Source: Lysinibacillus alkalisoli
GTDB lineage: Bacteria; Bacillota; Bacilli; Bacillales_A; Planococcaceae
NCBI RefSeq assembly: GCF_014643595.1
Contig: NZ_BMJT01000004.1
Coordinates: 291,123-355,122 of the forward strand
Length of the DNA: 64,000 nt
Direction: 5' to 3'
The position numbers and the translations under genes are program-made. Under the pieces are notes generated by a model, which was not told where the DNA came from, made no database searches, and saw nothing but the letters and a program-made list of their open reading frames with translations. Shown here piece by piece: positions 38,329 through 48,806 of this stretch; position 1 is the stretch's first letter; each line of letters opens with the position of its first letter.

Positions 38329-40101
38329 ATGGGAAATATTCAAGTAATGGATGAGTTATTATCAAACCGTATTGCAGCAGGTGAAGTGGTAGAGCGCCCT
38401 GCATCCGTTGTTAAAGAGCTTGTAGAGAATGCTATTGATGCAGGGAGTAAAAGCATTGCTGTTTATTTAGTAGAAGCTGGTTTGACATCTATTCAAGTCA
38501 TTGATGATGGGGCAGGAATGGATGACTCCGATGCTATGCAGTGCTTTGCTCGTCATGCCACCTCAAAAATTCACCATGAACATGACTTGTTCCGCATTCG
38601 CACATTAGGCTTTAGAGGGGAAGCACTGGCATCCATTGCAGCAGTAGCTAAAGTGCATATGAAAACATCAGATGGACAGACAGGCACTACTCTAGTCATT
38701 GAAGGTGGCGAGATCAAACAACACGACAAAGCCGACTTGCGACAAGGGACAGCTATTACAGTATCTCAATTATTTTATAATACACCAGCACGTTTAAAAT
38801 ATATGAAAACATTACAAACAGAGTTAGGGCATATTATGGACTTAATGAATCGACTTGCCCTTTGTAATCCTGATATCGCATTTCGTTTAGTGCACAATGA
38901 CCAAGAGCAATTATATACGAACGGTAGAGGAAATATCGCTCAAGTATTAGCGGCAGTATATGGCGTAGCAAATGCGAAAAAGATGGTTCCTTTTGAAGGA
39001 GAGAGTCACGATTATAGGATACATGGCTTTGCAGCATTACCAGAGATTACAAGAGCTTCGAAAAACTATATGTCGTTTTTTGTTAATGGTCGCTGGGTAA
39101 AGAGTTTCTTGATGCAAAATGCAGTGACAGATGCCTATCATACGTATTTGCCAATTCATAGACACCCTATCGTTGTCGTTTACATTGAGAGTGATCCACA
39201 ATTAACGGATGTTAACGTGCATCCTGCTAAACATCAGATTAGGATGAGTAAAGAAAAAGAATTATTGTCACTTATAACAGATACTATTCGCACAACCATT
39301 CATCAAGCAAGCCGTGTGCCACAAATCGAACAGCCGAAAAAGCCACCTAAATTGCCTACAGAGCAACTAAATATCTGGAAGAAACCACAAACAACGGCTA
39401 ATACAACATGGCAAGAAACGGTGCAACAACTGCCAAAAGAAGAGCCTGAATGGATTTATGAGCCAGCAGCACCCATCATTCAAGAAGAATCACCTCAAGA
39501 AGTGGTAGAAAATGAGGCCTTTCCTATGCTTGAGGTTGTTGGGCAAATTCACGGAACTTATATCGTAGCGCAAATGGAAGATGGCTTTTATTTGATTGAC
39601 CAACATGCGGCACAAGAGCGCATTAAATACGAGTTTTTTAAAGAGAAGGTGGGCGATGTAAATCCTAATGAACGCCAAAGTTTACTATTACCCCTCACCT
39701 TCCATTACACAAGTGATGAGGCCATTTTAATAGAAGCTCATCAAGAAGTGCTACAACAAGTGGGGGTATATTTAGAGCCTTTTGGGCAAGGTACCTTTGT
39801 TGTGAGAGAGCATCCGACATGGTTCCCTACAGGGGAGGAACAAACTATTATTGAAGGGCTAATTGAACAAGTATTAACGAAAAAGCAAACGGATATTAAA
39901 AAGTTACGTGAGGAAGCCGCTATTATGATGAGCTGCAAGCGTTCAATCAAAGCCAATCATTATTTAACAAGAGCCCAAATGGAACAACTTCTCGCTGATT
40001 TACGTCAAGCCAAACATCCCTTTACATGCCCCCATGGCAGACCAGTGTTAATTCATTTCACAACTTATGAGATAGAAAAAATGTTTAAACGTGTGATGTA
40101 G
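38329..40101 (+). CDS. mutL: DNA mismatch repair protein MutL (endonuclease type)
   Basis: 590 residues. GHKL ATPase motifs KELVENAIDAG, DDGAGMD and GFRGEALASIA lie in the N-terminal third; a proline/glutamine-rich linker spans roughly residues 320-400. The C-terminal domain has the metal-endonuclease motif DQHAAQERIKYE with further motifs SCKRSIKANH and CPHGRP, so it is a nicking MutL as in organisms lacking MutH. Operon with mutS. Confidence 0.97.
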   Translation: MGNIQVMDELLSNRIAAGEVVERPASVVKELVENAIDAGSKSIAVYLVEAGLTSIQVIDDGAGMDDSDAMQCFARHATSKIHHEHDLFRIRTLGFRGEALASIAAVAKVHMKTSDGQTGTTLVIEGGEIKQHDKADLRQGTAITVSQLFYNTPARLKYMKTLQTELGHIMDLMNRLALCNPDIAFRLVHNDQEQLYTNGRGNIAQVLAAVYGVANAKKMVPFEGESHDYRIHGFAALPEITRASKNYMSFFVNGRWVKSFLMQNAVTDAYHTYLPIHRHPIVVVYIESDPQLTDVNVHPAKHQIRMSKEKELLSLITDTIRTTIHQASRVPQIEQPKKPPKLPTEQLNIWKKPQTTANTTWQETVQQLPKEEPEWIYEPAAPIIQEESPQEVVENEAFPMLEVVGQIHGTYIVAQMEDGFYLIDQHAAQERIKYEFFKEKVGDVNPNERQSLLLPLTFHYTSDEAILIEAHQEVLQQVGVYLEPFGQGTFVVREHPTWFPTGEEQTIIEGLIEQVLTKKQTDIKKLREEAAIMMSCKRSIKANHYLTRAQMEQLLADLRQAKHPFTCPHGRPVLIHFTTYEIEKMFKRVM

Positions 40102-40169
40102 CGGTTGTGAGGGTAATAAAGTGAGAAGAAGCTAACGTAAAAATAAGCATAATAAAAGGAGGAAAACAG

Positions 40170-41807
40170 ATGTTTTCATATGAGCAACGTCCAAAAATTA
40201 AACAATTAATGAGTAATTACCACTTTGATGTCTTAGTTATTGGTGGCGGTATTACAGGTGCAGGTATTGCCTTAGATGCTGCCTCGCGCGGATTATCCGT
40301 TGCCCTTGTGGAGATGCAGGATTTTTCTGAAGGTACTTCGAGTCGTTCAACTAAGCTTGTCCATGGTGGATTACGTTACTTGAAAAACTTAGAAGTAAAT
40401 GTAGTGGCTGAAGTTGGTCGAGAGCGTGAAATCGTTTATGAGAATGGTGTTCATATTACAACACCTGAACATATGTTGTTGCCCCTTTATAAAAAAGGTA
40501 CGTATGGCCCCCTTGCAACGTCTGTAGCCTTAAAAGTTTATGATCGTTTAGCAGGTGTGAAAAAAGAGGAAAGACGCACGATGTTAACTAAAAAACAGAC
40601 ACTAGCGTTAGAACCCTTATTAAAGGAAAAAGATATTCGCGGTGGTGGTTATTATGTGGAATATCGTACAGATGATGCACGGCTGACGATTGAGGTATTA
40701 AAAAAGGCGGTAGAATACCAAGCGCTTTGTTTAAATTATGCTAAGGCTACAGAGTTTATGTATGATAAAAAAAATAAAGTGACAGGTGCACAAATTCAAG
40801 ATATGTTGCATGGAGACACCTTCGATATTACAGCAACACAAGTCATTAATGCTACAGGGCCTTGGGTAGATGCGGTACGTAATAAAGATGTGGTGGATAA
40901 TAATAAGCAATTGCGTTTAACAAAAGGTGTGCATATTGTTATTGACCAAGCCGTTTTCCCACTGCATCAAGCAGTGTATTTTGACACGCCAGATGGTCGT
41001 ATGGTCTTTGCGATACCGAGAGATGGGAAAGCATATGTAGGGACAACTGATACCTTTTATGATAAAGACCCTAAAAACCCCGTAGCGACGGCTGAGGATG
41101 TAACGTACTTATTACACACAATTCATGATATGTTCCCCGATGTTCAAGTGACAGCAAAAGACGTGGAATCTACGTGGGCAGGTGTGAGACCACTTATTTA
41201 TGAGAAGGGTAAAGACCCTTCAGAGATTTCACGTAAAGATGAAATATGGCTATCTAAAAATGGCCTTATGACGATTGCAGGAGGCAAGTTAACAGGCTAT
41301 CGTCAAATGGCAGAAGATATTGTAGACCGCGTAGTGAAGTTGCATAAGTTTAAACATGCGCAACAATGTGTTACTAAACATTTAACGTTGTCAGGTGCTA
41401 ACGGGTTAAACTCTAAAAACTTTATGCAATATGTAGAAAATAAAGCAAAAGAAGGCGAGGCTTTAGGGATTTCTTATGAGCGTGCGAAAAATATTGTCTC
41501 TACGTATGGCACGAATGTAGATGATGTCTTTATGTACTTACGAGCATTACGCCATGAAGAAAGTGAATTACCTAAGTGTTTACAAGCAAAATTGCTTTAT
41601 GCGATTAATCATGAGATGGTATACACACCAGCAGACTTCTTTATTCGCCGCACAGGCATGCTCTACTTTGCTATCAATAAGGTAGAACGTTATAAAAAAG
41701 CTGTCATCGGTGTAATGAACAAAATGATAAAATATCGTCCAGATGAGCTTGCTCAATATACAGCGCAATTAGATGCTGCAATTGATGCAGCCAAACATCC
41801 ACAGTAA
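40170..41807 (+). CDS. glpD: Aerobic glycerol-3-phosphate dehydrogenase
   Basis: FAD-dependent oxidation of glycerol-3-phosphate to dihydroxyacetone phosphate with electrons to menaquinone, membrane-peripheral. 545 residues: N-terminal FAD motif VIGGGITGAGIALDAASRG, STKLVHGGLRYLKNLEVNVV, and the C-terminal helical domain (THEM-like LRHEESELPKCLQAKLLYAI, MVYTPADFFIRRTG). AAAGGAGG gives a strong site. glpF, glpK and glpP are not adjacent, and no antiterminator leader was recognised. Confidence 0.96.
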   Translation: MFSYEQRPKIKQLMSNYHFDVLVIGGGITGAGIALDAASRGLSVALVEMQDFSEGTSSRSTKLVHGGLRYLKNLEVNVVAEVGREREIVYENGVHITTPEHMLLPLYKKGTYGPLATSVALKVYDRLAGVKKEERRTMLTKKQTLALEPLLKEKDIRGGGYYVEYRTDDARLTIEVLKKAVEYQALCLNYAKATEFMYDKKNKVTGAQIQDMLHGDTFDITATQVINATGPWVDAVRNKDVVDNNKQLRLTKGVHIVIDQAVFPLHQAVYFDTPDGRMVFAIPRDGKAYVGTTDTFYDKDPKNPVATAEDVTYLLHTIHDMFPDVQVTAKDVESTWAGVRPLIYEKGKDPSEISRKDEIWLSKNGLMTIAGGKLTGYRQMAEDIVDRVVKLHKFKHAQQCVTKHLTLSGANGLNSKNFMQYVENKAKEGEALGISYERAKNIVSTYGTNVDDVFMYLRALRHEESELPKCLQAKLLYAINHEMVYTPADFFIRRTGMLYFAINKVERYKKAVIGVMNKMIKYRPDELAQYTAQLDAAIDAAKHPQ

Positions 41808-41820
41808 GGGAGAGTTGTAC

Positions 41821-42717
41821 ATGTTTGTACGTATGAGTGATGGTCATGAAGTTTTTGTGCGTGAATATGAACCAACGATAATAAAAGGTCATGTGCATAT
41901 TTTGCATGGCATGGCAGAGCATAGTGCACGTTACGATGAATTTGCACAGTTTTTACAAGAAGCAGGATATTACGTGACCTTGCATGACCATCGTGGGCAC
42001 GGTGAAACAGCAGAGCGTAATGGGACATATGGTTACTTTGCGGAAGAAGCAGGATTTCACCGAGTAGTAATTGATGCTCATGAAGTAATTGAAGCTGTAC
42101 GAAAAAATAAAGAATTACCACCTTTACAATTGATTGGACATAGTATGGGGTCATTTATTGCAAGGCGTTATATCCAGCAATATGAGGTAGCCAATGTTAT
42201 TTTAGTTGGTACTGGTGCTATGAGCCCCTTGCACCAAGTAGGCACAATAGTAGCAAAAGCATTAGCTAAACAACAAGGAAAGGCTGAACCTAGCCCATTG
42301 TTAAATGAGTTAAGCTTTGGTGGCTTTAATAAAAAGATCAAGAATCCGCGTACAGAATATGATTGGATTTGTTGTAATGAAAAGGCTGTAGATGCCTATA
42401 TTGCAGATGCCCAATGCGGCTTCATTGCAACGAATCAATTTTACGCAGATTTGACAGAAGGCATTTTAACCATCAGCCAGCCGAGAGAAATGATGAAAAT
42501 CCCTGTGACATTACCTGTATTATTAATCAGCGGTAGTGAAGACGCTGTAGGTGAAAATGGCAAAGGCGTAATGAAAGTGGGACAGCAAATGGCAGATGCA
42601 GGTGTAGAAACGGTTTGTGTACACTTAGTAGAAGGCATGCGACATGAAATTATGAACGAGGAGAATCGAATGTCAACGTATCGTATTATGTTACGCTGGC
42701 TACAACGTTATGAATGA
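41821..42717 (+). CDS. Alpha/beta hydrolase, monoacylglycerol lipase/lysophospholipase-like
   Basis: 298 residues. Serine-hydrolase fold with the oxyanion region [17 protein letters not shown], nucleophile elbow GHSMGS, an acid in [14 protein letters not shown] and a histidine in [15 protein letters not shown]. The match is to the Hydrolase_4 group that includes YtpA-type lysophospholipases. GGGAG lies upstream of ATG 41821, 13 bases after glpD. The 3' end overlaps miaA by eight bases, so it is cotranscribed with miaA-hfq. Physiological substrate is unknown; lipid recycling with glpD is a guess. Confidence 0.85.
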   Translation: MFVRMSDGHEVFVREYEPTIIKGHVHILHGMAEHSARYDEFAQFLQEAGYYVTLHDHRGHGETAERNGTYGYFAEEAGFHRVVIDAHEVIEAVRKNKELPPLQLIGHSMGSFIARRYIQQYEVANVILVGTGAMSPLHQVGTIVAKALAKQQGKAEPSPLLNELSFGGFNKKIKNPRTEYDWICCNEKAVDAYIADAQCGFIATNQFYADLTEGILTISQPREMMKIPVTLPVLLISGSEDAVGENGKGVMKVGQQMADAGVETVCVHLVEGMRHEIMNEENRMSTYRIMLRWLQRYE

Positions 42718-43603
42718 ATTACAGTTACAAGATAAAGAAGTGATAGCCATTGTAGGGCCAACAGCCTCAGGTAAAACAGCACTCAGCATCCAGTTAGCCA
42801 AGCAACTAAATGGCGAAATTATCAACGGAGACTCTATGCAAGTGTATCAAGGGTTAGATATTGGCACTGCTAAGGTAACAAAAGAGGAAATGGCTGGAGT
42901 ACCCCATCATTTATTGAGTTTTTTAGCCCCAACAGCAGATTTTTCGGTGGCAGATTTTCAATGCTTAGCACGAGAGAAGATTGCTGACATACAACAGCGG
43001 GGGCGCATGCCTATTATTGTTGGTGGCACAGGTTTATATGTACAAGCAGCACTTTATGATTTTCGCTTTACAGAAGCAAAAATTGACGAGGCATTGCGAC
43101 TTACGTTGTATGAAGAGTTAGAAGCAAATGGCCCTCTTCATATGCATCAAAAACTAGAAGTGTTAGATGCACAAACCGCACAACAAATTCATCCAAACAA
43201 CACAAGACGAGTCGTGCGAGCTTTAGAGATGGCCTTAACAGGTGAGAAAAAGTCAACAACAGATAAACAGCAAGGGAATCAACCACTATACAATCACGCT
43301 ATTATAGGGCTTGATCTCCCAAGAGAAAAATTATATGAACGAATTAATCAACGAGTAGATGCAATGATGGCACAAGGGCTACTACAAGAAGTAGAAGGCT
43401 TATACAACCAAGGCATTCGAGATGTGCAAGCGATTCAAGCTATTGGCTATAAAGAGATTTATGCTTATTTAGATGGCCAATGTACATTAGATGAAGCACT
43501 AGATGCTTTAAAACAAAACTCGCGTCGTTACGCTAAACGACAACTGACCTATTTCCGTAATAAAATGGACATTCAGTTTATCAATCCATTAGCACAAACG
43601 TAA
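42710..43603 (+). CDS. miaA: tRNA dimethylallyltransferase
   Basis: Adds the dimethylallyl group to A37 of UNN-reading tRNAs. 297 residues with P-loop [37 protein letters not shown] and the C-terminal [13 protein letters not shown]. Short for bacteria but within the range of Bacillales. It overlaps the hydrolase gene by eight bases; hfq follows. Works ahead of MiaB. Confidence 0.96.
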   Translation: MNELQLQDKEVIAIVGPTASGKTALSIQLAKQLNGEIINGDSMQVYQGLDIGTAKVTKEEMAGVPHHLLSFLAPTADFSVADFQCLAREKIADIQQRGRMPIIVGGTGLYVQAALYDFRFTEAKIDEALRLTLYEELEANGPLHMHQKLEVLDAQTAQQIHPNNTRRVVRALEMALTGEKKSTTDKQQGNQPLYNHAIIGLDLPREKLYERINQRVDAMMAQGLLQEVEGLYNQGIRDVQAIQAIGYKEIYAYLDGQCTLDEALDALKQNSRRYAKRQLTYFRNKMDIQFINPLAQT

Positions 43604-43666
43604 AAGGGGTTTGTTTATAAGGTTGAAGTGGTATAGGTATTATAAATGATGCAGGGGGCAAGAGAC

Positions 43667-43894
43667 ATGAAAGCAATTAATTTACAAGAAACAGCACTGA
43701 ATCAATTACGTAAAAATAATATATTTGTTACTGTATTTTTATTAAATGGTTTTCAACTTAAAGGGACGATTAAATCTTATGATAACTTTACTGTTTTATT
43801 GCAAGATGCTGAAGGCGCACAACATTTAATTTATAAACATGCCATCTCAACATTTTTACCGAGCAAGCCAATTGCTTACGGTGAAGAAGAATAA
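43667..43894 (+). CDS. hfq: RNA chaperone Hfq
   Basis: 75 residues with Sm1 ([29 protein letters not shown]) and Sm2 ([10 protein letters not shown]) motifs. It starts at ATG 43667 ([16 protein letters not shown]) after CAGGGGG; the earlier ATG 43646 gives an extension without homology. Position after miaA is conserved. hflX (ynbA), which in B. subtilis lies further along before ynbB, is not present. Terminated by a long hairpin. Confidence 0.96.
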   Translation: MKAINLQETALNQLRKNNIFVTVFLLNGFQLKGTIKSYDNFTVLLQDAEGAQHLIYKHAISTFLPSKPIAYGEEE

Positions 43895-43922
43895 ATCACT
43901 CACCTTAAAAGGTTGAAATAAA

Positions 43923-43965
43923 AAGTGCTAAAGGGAAATGTGCTATTTTCCTTTAGTGCTTTTTT
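43923..43965 (+). terminator. Terminator after hfq
   Basis: AAGTGCTAAAGG pairs with CCTTTAGTGCTT through two G-T pairs; a T-run follows. Confidence 0.85.
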
Positions 43966-44146
43966 GCTTTGTAATTATTTATGATGAAGGTGTGCTTTAA
44001 ACTTTACTCATTTGCAGCAAGGCAATTAAGGAAGAGAAGTTCTCTTTTATTTTCCAAGTTGCTATGCGAGTTCTCTTGAAAAGCTAGTAGCTGTTTCAAA
44101 ATTGGCATGATACGATAGTAAAGATTATAAATAAAGGAGTTTTAAC

Positions 44147-45397
44147 ATGTTTCAATCCACACTAACAGAAGAAACGCTACAATTAGCACAAAAAATAGAA
44201 GGGAAAATTGAAGAACAGCATCAATTCATTGATAATATCGCATTTTTCAACCAGCAAAAAGTATTAGCTGCTTTTCGTAAGCATCAAGTGAGCGATTATC
44301 ATTTTAACCCATCCAACGGTTATGGTTATGATGATGAGGGGCGCGATAATTTAGAGCGTGTTTATGCCACGGTATTTGGTGCAGAGGCGTGTATTGTGCG
44401 ACAACAAATTATTTCAGGGACACATGCCATCTCCACCGCATTATTTGGGGTATTACGTCCAGGTGATGAATTAATGTATATTACAGGAAAGCCATATGAC
44501 TCATTGCAATCTATTGTAGATGGTGGTGGCAAAGATATTGGTTCCTTAAAAGATTTTAATATCGCCTATCAACATATTGATTTAACTACGCAACAAATGA
44601 TTGATTGGCAAGCGGTAGCGACTGCGGTTTCCAAACAAACAAAAGTAATTGCTATTCAGCGCTCAAAAGGTTACGCATTACGCCCATCCTTTAGCGTAGC
44701 GGAAATTGCTGAGATGTGTGTCAAAATCAAAGAGATTGCACCACATGCCCTTATTTTTGTGGATAATTGTTATGGTGAGTTTGTTGAACAGTTAGAGCCT
44801 ACTGAAGTAGGTGCTGACTTGATGGCAGGCTCATTAATCAAAAATCCCGGCGGTGGTTTAGCTAAGATTGGCGGTTATGTTGCGGGGCGTGCAGATTTGG
44901 TAGAACGCTGTGCACATCGTATGACAGCACCAGGTTTAGGCGCAGAAGCGGGTGCAAGTTTAAATACATTAAGTGATTTTTATCAAGGGTTCTTTTTAGC
45001 ACCACACGTTGTAGCACAAGCACTAAAAGGAGCCGTATTTACAGCGGCTATGTTAGAAGAAGTAGGAATGACCACAACGCCACATTATACAGCTAAACGT
45101 ACAGATTTGATTCAATCTGTGTCTTTCCAAACAGCTGAACAAATGATTGCCTTTTGTCAAGAGGTGCAAGTGAATTCACCAGTTAATGCACATTATGCGC
45201 CCGTACCAGCTTATATGCCTGGGTATGAGGATGATGTCATTATGGCAGCTGGTACGTTTATACAAGGCTCTTCAATTGAGTTAACAGCAGATGGGCCAAT
45301 TCGACCGCCATTCACTGCATTTATTCAAGGTGGCTTAACATATGAACATGTTAAATTAGCTATTTGCAGTGCTGTACAAAAAATGAATAATGCATAA
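44147..45397 (+). CDS. ynbB: YnbB-type PLP-dependent protein (methionine gamma-lyase family)
   Basis: 416 residues of the fold-type I PLP family often labelled aluminium resistance protein. The putative PLP lysine lies in SLIKNPGGGLAKIGGY; the cofactor aspartate is in FVDNCYGEF, and FNPSNGYGYDDEGRDNLERVYA is characteristic of the family. True reaction is not established. AAAGGAG precedes the ATG. It sits upstream of glnRA exactly as in B. subtilis but is separated by a terminator. Confidence 0.9.
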   Translation: MFQSTLTEETLQLAQKIEGKIEEQHQFIDNIAFFNQQKVLAAFRKHQVSDYHFNPSNGYGYDDEGRDNLERVYATVFGAEACIVRQQIISGTHAISTALFGVLRPGDELMYITGKPYDSLQSIVDGGGKDIGSLKDFNIAYQHIDLTTQQMIDWQAVATAVSKQTKVIAIQRSKGYALRPSFSVAEIAEMCVKIKEIAPHALIFVDNCYGEFVEQLEPTEVGADLMAGSLIKNPGGGLAKIGGYVAGRADLVERCAHRMTAPGLGAEAGASLNTLSDFYQGFFLAPHVVAQALKGAVFTAAMLEEVGMTTTPHYTAKRTDLIQSVSFQTAEQMIAFCQEVQVNSPVNAHYAPVPAYMPGYEDDVIMAAGTFIQGSSIELTADGPIRPPFTAFIQGGLTYEHVKLAICSAVQKMNNA

Positions 45398-45403
45398 TGT
45401 GTG

Positions 45404-45446
45404 GCGTAATCTAACATAAATTTATGTTTAGGTTACGCTTTTTTTG
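45404..45446 (+). terminator. Terminator after ynbB
   Basis: GCGTAAT-CTAACATAAA / TTTATGTTTAG-GTTACGC, nearly complete palindrome, followed by seven T. Confidence 0.88.
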
Positions 45447-45464
45447 GTTAATGATAAAATGATA

Positions 45465-45515
45465 TGTGAGGTTTCCTAACATACATTTGACGAAGGGATA
45501 AAATGGCTATAAAAT
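45465..45515 (+). promoter_or_regulatory. glnRA promoter with GlnR/TnrA box
   Basis: TGTGAGGTTTCCTAACA (45465-45481) matches TGTNA-N7-TNACA perfectly. Five bases downstream, TTGACG (45487-45492), 17 bases and TAAAAT (45510-45515) form the promoter. The site abuts the -35, consistent with autorepression by GlnR under nitrogen excess. Confidence 0.88.
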
Positions 45516-45547
45516 AACAACATGTTTAAGGAAGGGGTTACTGATTT

Positions 45548-45913
45548 ATGCGAAGTGAAGTTCGAAAATCAATGCCGCTCTTATCCATAAGTGTCGTGAT
45601 GCAATTAACAGATTTAACCGCCCGGCAAATTCGTTATTACGAAGAACAAGGGTTTATTACACCAGCTCGTACAGCAGGTAATCAGCGCAAATTCTCTTTA
45701 AATGATGTCGATATTTTATTTGATATTAAAGATTTAGTAGATGATCAAATGAATATGGCGAGTGTAAGAAAAATATTTGCTATGCGAGCACAACAAAAGC
45801 AAGAAGAGCAAGACAACGAAGCGTTAAGACGAATGATGAGAGAAGAACATTTACGTGCACAACGTTTAAAAACAACGTCTATTCGTCAAGGTGATTTATC
45901 TCGATTTTATTAA
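45548..45913 (+). CDS. glnR: MerR-family nitrogen repressor GlnR
   Basis: 121 residues. N-terminal MerR winged helix ([40 protein letters not shown]) and a C-terminal tail ending in [11 protein letters not shown], the GlnR signature region that senses feedback-inhibited glutamine synthetase. The tail is shorter than the B. subtilis protein. It is the first gene of the glnRA operon and has its own GlnR box upstream. glnA follows closely. Confidence 0.95.
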   Translation: MRSEVRKSMPLLSISVVMQLTDLTARQIRYYEEQGFITPARTAGNQRKFSLNDVDILFDIKDLVDDQMNMASVRKIFAMRAQQKQEEQDNEALRRMMREEHLRAQRLKTTSIRQGDLSRFY

Positions 45914-45930
45914 AAGGGAGCGTGATGTGT

Positions 45931-47265
45931 ATGGCAAAGTATACACGAGAAGATATTAAAAAATTAATTGAAGAGAAGGATGTCAATTTTATACGTCTAC
46001 AATTTACAGACATTTTAGGCACCATTAAAAATGTAGAGATTCCTGTGAGCCAATTAGATAAAGCGTTAGATAATAAAATGATGTTTGATGGCTCATCAAT
46101 TGAAGGTTTTGTGCGTATTGAAGAGTCAGACATGTATTTATATCCTGATTTAGATACATTTGTTGTTTTTCCATGGACAGCAGCTAAAGGTAAAGTAGCC
46201 CGCTTTGTGTGTGATGTATATACCGCTAAGGGTGAGCCATTTGCAGGTGACCCACGTAATAATTTAAAACGTGTGTTAAAGAAAATGGAGGAATTAGGAT
46301 TTACAGATTTCAATTTAGGACCAGAGCCTGAGTTCTTTTTATTCAAGTTAGACGAACGTGGTGAACCTACATTAGAAGTAAACGACCATGGGGGTTATTT
46401 TGATTTAGCACCTACAGACTTAGGCGAAAATTGCCGTCGTGACATTGTACTTGAATTAGAAGAAATGGGCTTTGAGATTGAGGCTTCGCACCATGAGGTA
46501 GCACCAGGCCAACATGAAATTGACTTTAAATATGCAGATGCTATTACGGCATGTGATAATATTCAAACATTTAAATTAGTCGTTAAAACGATTGCACGTA
46601 AACATGGTTTGCATGCAACGTTTATGCCAAAACCATTATTTGGTGAGGCAGGGTCAGGCATGCATTTTAATGTGAGCTTATTCAATGGTAAAGAAAATGC
46701 TTTTTATGATGAAAGTGAGAAGCATGGTTTATCCGAAACAGCTATGCAATTTATGGCAGGCGTATTAAAACATGTGCGTGGCTTTACCGCTGTGACAAAT
46801 CCAACCGTAAACTCGTATAAACGCTTAGTACCAGGTTATGAGGCACCTTGTTATGTCGCATGGTCTGGTCAAAATCGTTCACCATTAGTACGTATTCCTT
46901 CTTCACGTGGCTTATCTACACGAATTGAAGTACGCTCTGTTGACCCGTCAGCCAATCCTTATTTAGCCATGGCTGTAATTTTAGAAGCAGGTTTAGATGG
47001 GGTGAAGAATGCCTTAACACCACCACCAGCAGTAGACCGCAATATTTATGTAATGACAGAACAAGAACGTGAAGATAATGGTATCACAAGTTTGCCTGCT
47101 AATTTAGACGATGCTTTATTATTATTATCGCAAGACAAGATTGCACAAGAAGCGTTAGGTAACCATATTTATACCAATTTTAAAGAAGCAAAAGAAATTG
47201 AGTTTGATATGTATCGTACAACCGTACATCAATGGGAACGCGACCAATATTTAAAAATGTATTAA
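45931..47265 (+). CDS. glnA: Glutamine synthetase, type I-alpha
   Basis: Makes glutamine from glutamate, ammonia and ATP and, when feedback inhibited, activates GlnR. 444 residues, with [52 protein letters not shown] and [17 protein letters not shown]. It lacks the adenylylation insertion, as in type I-alpha enzymes, and retains the arginine-62-equivalent region (IEGFVRIEE). ATG 45931 (MAKYTRED) is chosen over 45922/45925 because AAGGGAG lies ten bases upstream and because homologues begin MAKYTRED. Confidence 0.97.
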   Translation: MAKYTREDIKKLIEEKDVNFIRLQFTDILGTIKNVEIPVSQLDKALDNKMMFDGSSIEGFVRIEESDMYLYPDLDTFVVFPWTAAKGKVARFVCDVYTAKGEPFAGDPRNNLKRVLKKMEELGFTDFNLGPEPEFFLFKLDERGEPTLEVNDHGGYFDLAPTDLGENCRRDIVLELEEMGFEIEASHHEVAPGQHEIDFKYADAITACDNIQTFKLVVKTIARKHGLHATFMPKPLFGEAGSGMHFNVSLFNGKENAFYDESEKHGLSETAMQFMAGVLKHVRGFTAVTNPTVNSYKRLVPGYEAPCYVAWSGQNRSPLVRIPSSRGLSTRIEVRSVDPSANPYLAMAVILEAGLDGVKNALTPPPAVDRNIYVMTEQEREDNGITSLPANLDDALLLLSQDKIAQEALGNHIYTNFKEAKEIEFDMYRTTVHQWERDQYLKMY

Positions 47266-47317
47266 AATAAAATAGATACGATAAAACACCTTTGATAATA
47301 GCAAAATAGATGATGTA

Positions 47318-47357
47318 AAAGCCGTAGTATTTCATATTTCATATACTGCGGCTTTTT
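47318..47357 (+). terminator. Terminator after glnA
   Basis: AAAGCCGTAGTAT / ATACTGCGGCTTT arms (one G-T) around a 13-14 base loop, followed by T. Confidence 0.85.
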
Positions 47358-47403
47358 CGCTATGTAAAGAAATTTGTTATACTTCATGTAGTGAGGTGAG
47401 AGA

Positions 47404-48753
47404 ATGAAAAACACAAGTTATACGACATTACCTAATTTATTTTATCAAGAAACCAAGCCACAAGATGTTAAAGCGACTACTTTATTATGGAATGAATCAT
47501 TAGCACAAACGTTAGAAATACCTAGGGAATATGACTTTTTTCATACCAAAACATCATCCATAGCACAAGCGTATATGGGGCATCAGTTTGGCCATTTAAC
47601 TATGTTAGGCGATGGCCGAGCGGTTTTACTAGGTGAGGTTGCTGGTTATGATTTACAAATTAAAGGTAGTGGGCGTACAAAGTACTCAAGAGGGGGAGAT
47701 GGGCAAGCCAGCTTAGGTCCTATGTTGCGCGAATACGTGATTAGCGAGGCAATGCATGCGCTACAAATCCCTACAACGCGCAGTCTAGCGTTATTAGACA
47801 CACACCAAATTGTACAGCGAGCAACAGAGGAGAGAGGCGCTGCTATTATACGTGTGGCGAGTAGTCATCTGCGCGTTGGTACTTTTCAATATGCAAGGTA
47901 TTATGGCACACTAGATGACTTACGCCAATTGGCAGATTATGCGATTGAACGCCATTTCCCTGAGCTTCAACAGCAACCTCAAAAGTATATCGCTTTTTTT
48001 AGAGCTGTGATGCTCAAACAGGCAACATTAGTTGCACAATGGATGAGTGTAGGCTTTGTTCATGGCGTGATGAATACAGATAATATGACGATAAGCGGTG
48101 AAACGATTGACTATGGGCCATGTGCTTTTATGGATACGTATTACGGAGGTACAGTGTTTAGCTCTATCGATTCAGCAGGGCGCTATCGCTATGAAAATCA
48201 ACCCAAAATAGCAGGTTGGAATTTAGCCCGTTTTGTTGAAGCGCTCTATCCTTTATTTCATTCAAATGAAGCACAAGCTTTAGAAATCGCCCAACAAGAA
48301 ATTAATCGCTATGGTGAATACTACGAAGAAGTGTGGTTACAATTGATGAGGGAAAAAATAGGCTTGCCTAAAGCAGAGCGTTCTTTCATTGAAACGCTCC
48401 TAACCATTATGGAAAAGGAGCAAAGAGATTTTACAGAAACGTTTCGTGCATTAACGTTACAAGACCATACAATCTGCACAACAACTGCTATGACAGCGTG
48501 GTATGACAACTGGATAATGCAACTTACAACAGAGAGCCAAACTATGATGAGAAAAGTCAATCCTGCTATGATTCCACGCAATCATTTAGTCGAGCAAGCC
48601 ATCATTAACTGGACATTAGCAAATGATACAACCGCTTTTCATAACTTACAACAGCTCCTCCAAAACCCCTATGCTTATACGAAAGAACAATGTGAATATG
48701 TTATCCCTTCATCAGAAAAATCCCGTTCTTATACCACATACTGTGGCACATAA
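47404..48753 (+). CDS. selO: SelO (YdiU/UPF0061) family protein adenylyltransferase
   Basis: 449 residues. Pseudokinase-fold enzyme that AMPylates proteins in redox stress in studied bacteria. Family segments are GHQFGHLTMLGDGRAVLLGE, IKGSGRTKYSRGGDG, MLREYVISEAMHAL, RVASSHLRVGTFQ, and the active-site stretch GFVHGVMNTDNM followed by DYGPCAFMD. It ends YTTYCGT, the usual C-terminal cysteine motif, so it looks complete though shorter than many homologues. GAGGTGAGAG precedes ATG. Monocistronic, between glnA and the prepilin peptidase. Confidence 0.92.
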   Translation: MKNTSYTTLPNLFYQETKPQDVKATTLLWNESLAQTLEIPREYDFFHTKTSSIAQAYMGHQFGHLTMLGDGRAVLLGEVAGYDLQIKGSGRTKYSRGGDGQASLGPMLREYVISEAMHALQIPTTRSLALLDTHQIVQRATEERGAAIIRVASSHLRVGTFQYARYYGTLDDLRQLADYAIERHFPELQQQPQKYIAFFRAVMLKQATLVAQWMSVGFVHGVMNTDNMTISGETIDYGPCAFMDTYYGGTVFSSIDSAGRYRYENQPKIAGWNLARFVEALYPLFHSNEAQALEIAQQEINRYGEYYEEVWLQLMREKIGLPKAERSFIETLLTIMEKEQRDFTETFRALTLQDHTICTTTAMTAWYDNWIMQLTTESQTMMRKVNPAMIPRNHLVEQAIINWTLANDTTAFHNLQQLLQNPYAYTKEQCEYVIPSSEKSRSYTTYCGT

Positions 48754-48758
48754 ATCGA

Positions 48759-48779
48759 GGGTGTCTTATTGAGACACCC
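48759..48779 (+). terminator. Hairpin between selO and prepilin peptidase
   Basis: GGGTGTCT / AGACACCC with a 5-base loop but no T-run afterwards. It may terminate weakly or protect the selO 3' end. Confidence 0.4.
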
Positions 48780-48806
48780 CTATGCTACGCTAAAGGAATG
48801 AAAAAT

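Noticed and set aside
47404..48753. selO as a truncated pseudogene because it is short
   Set aside because: The N-terminal, active-site and C-terminal CGT motifs are all present in one frame.
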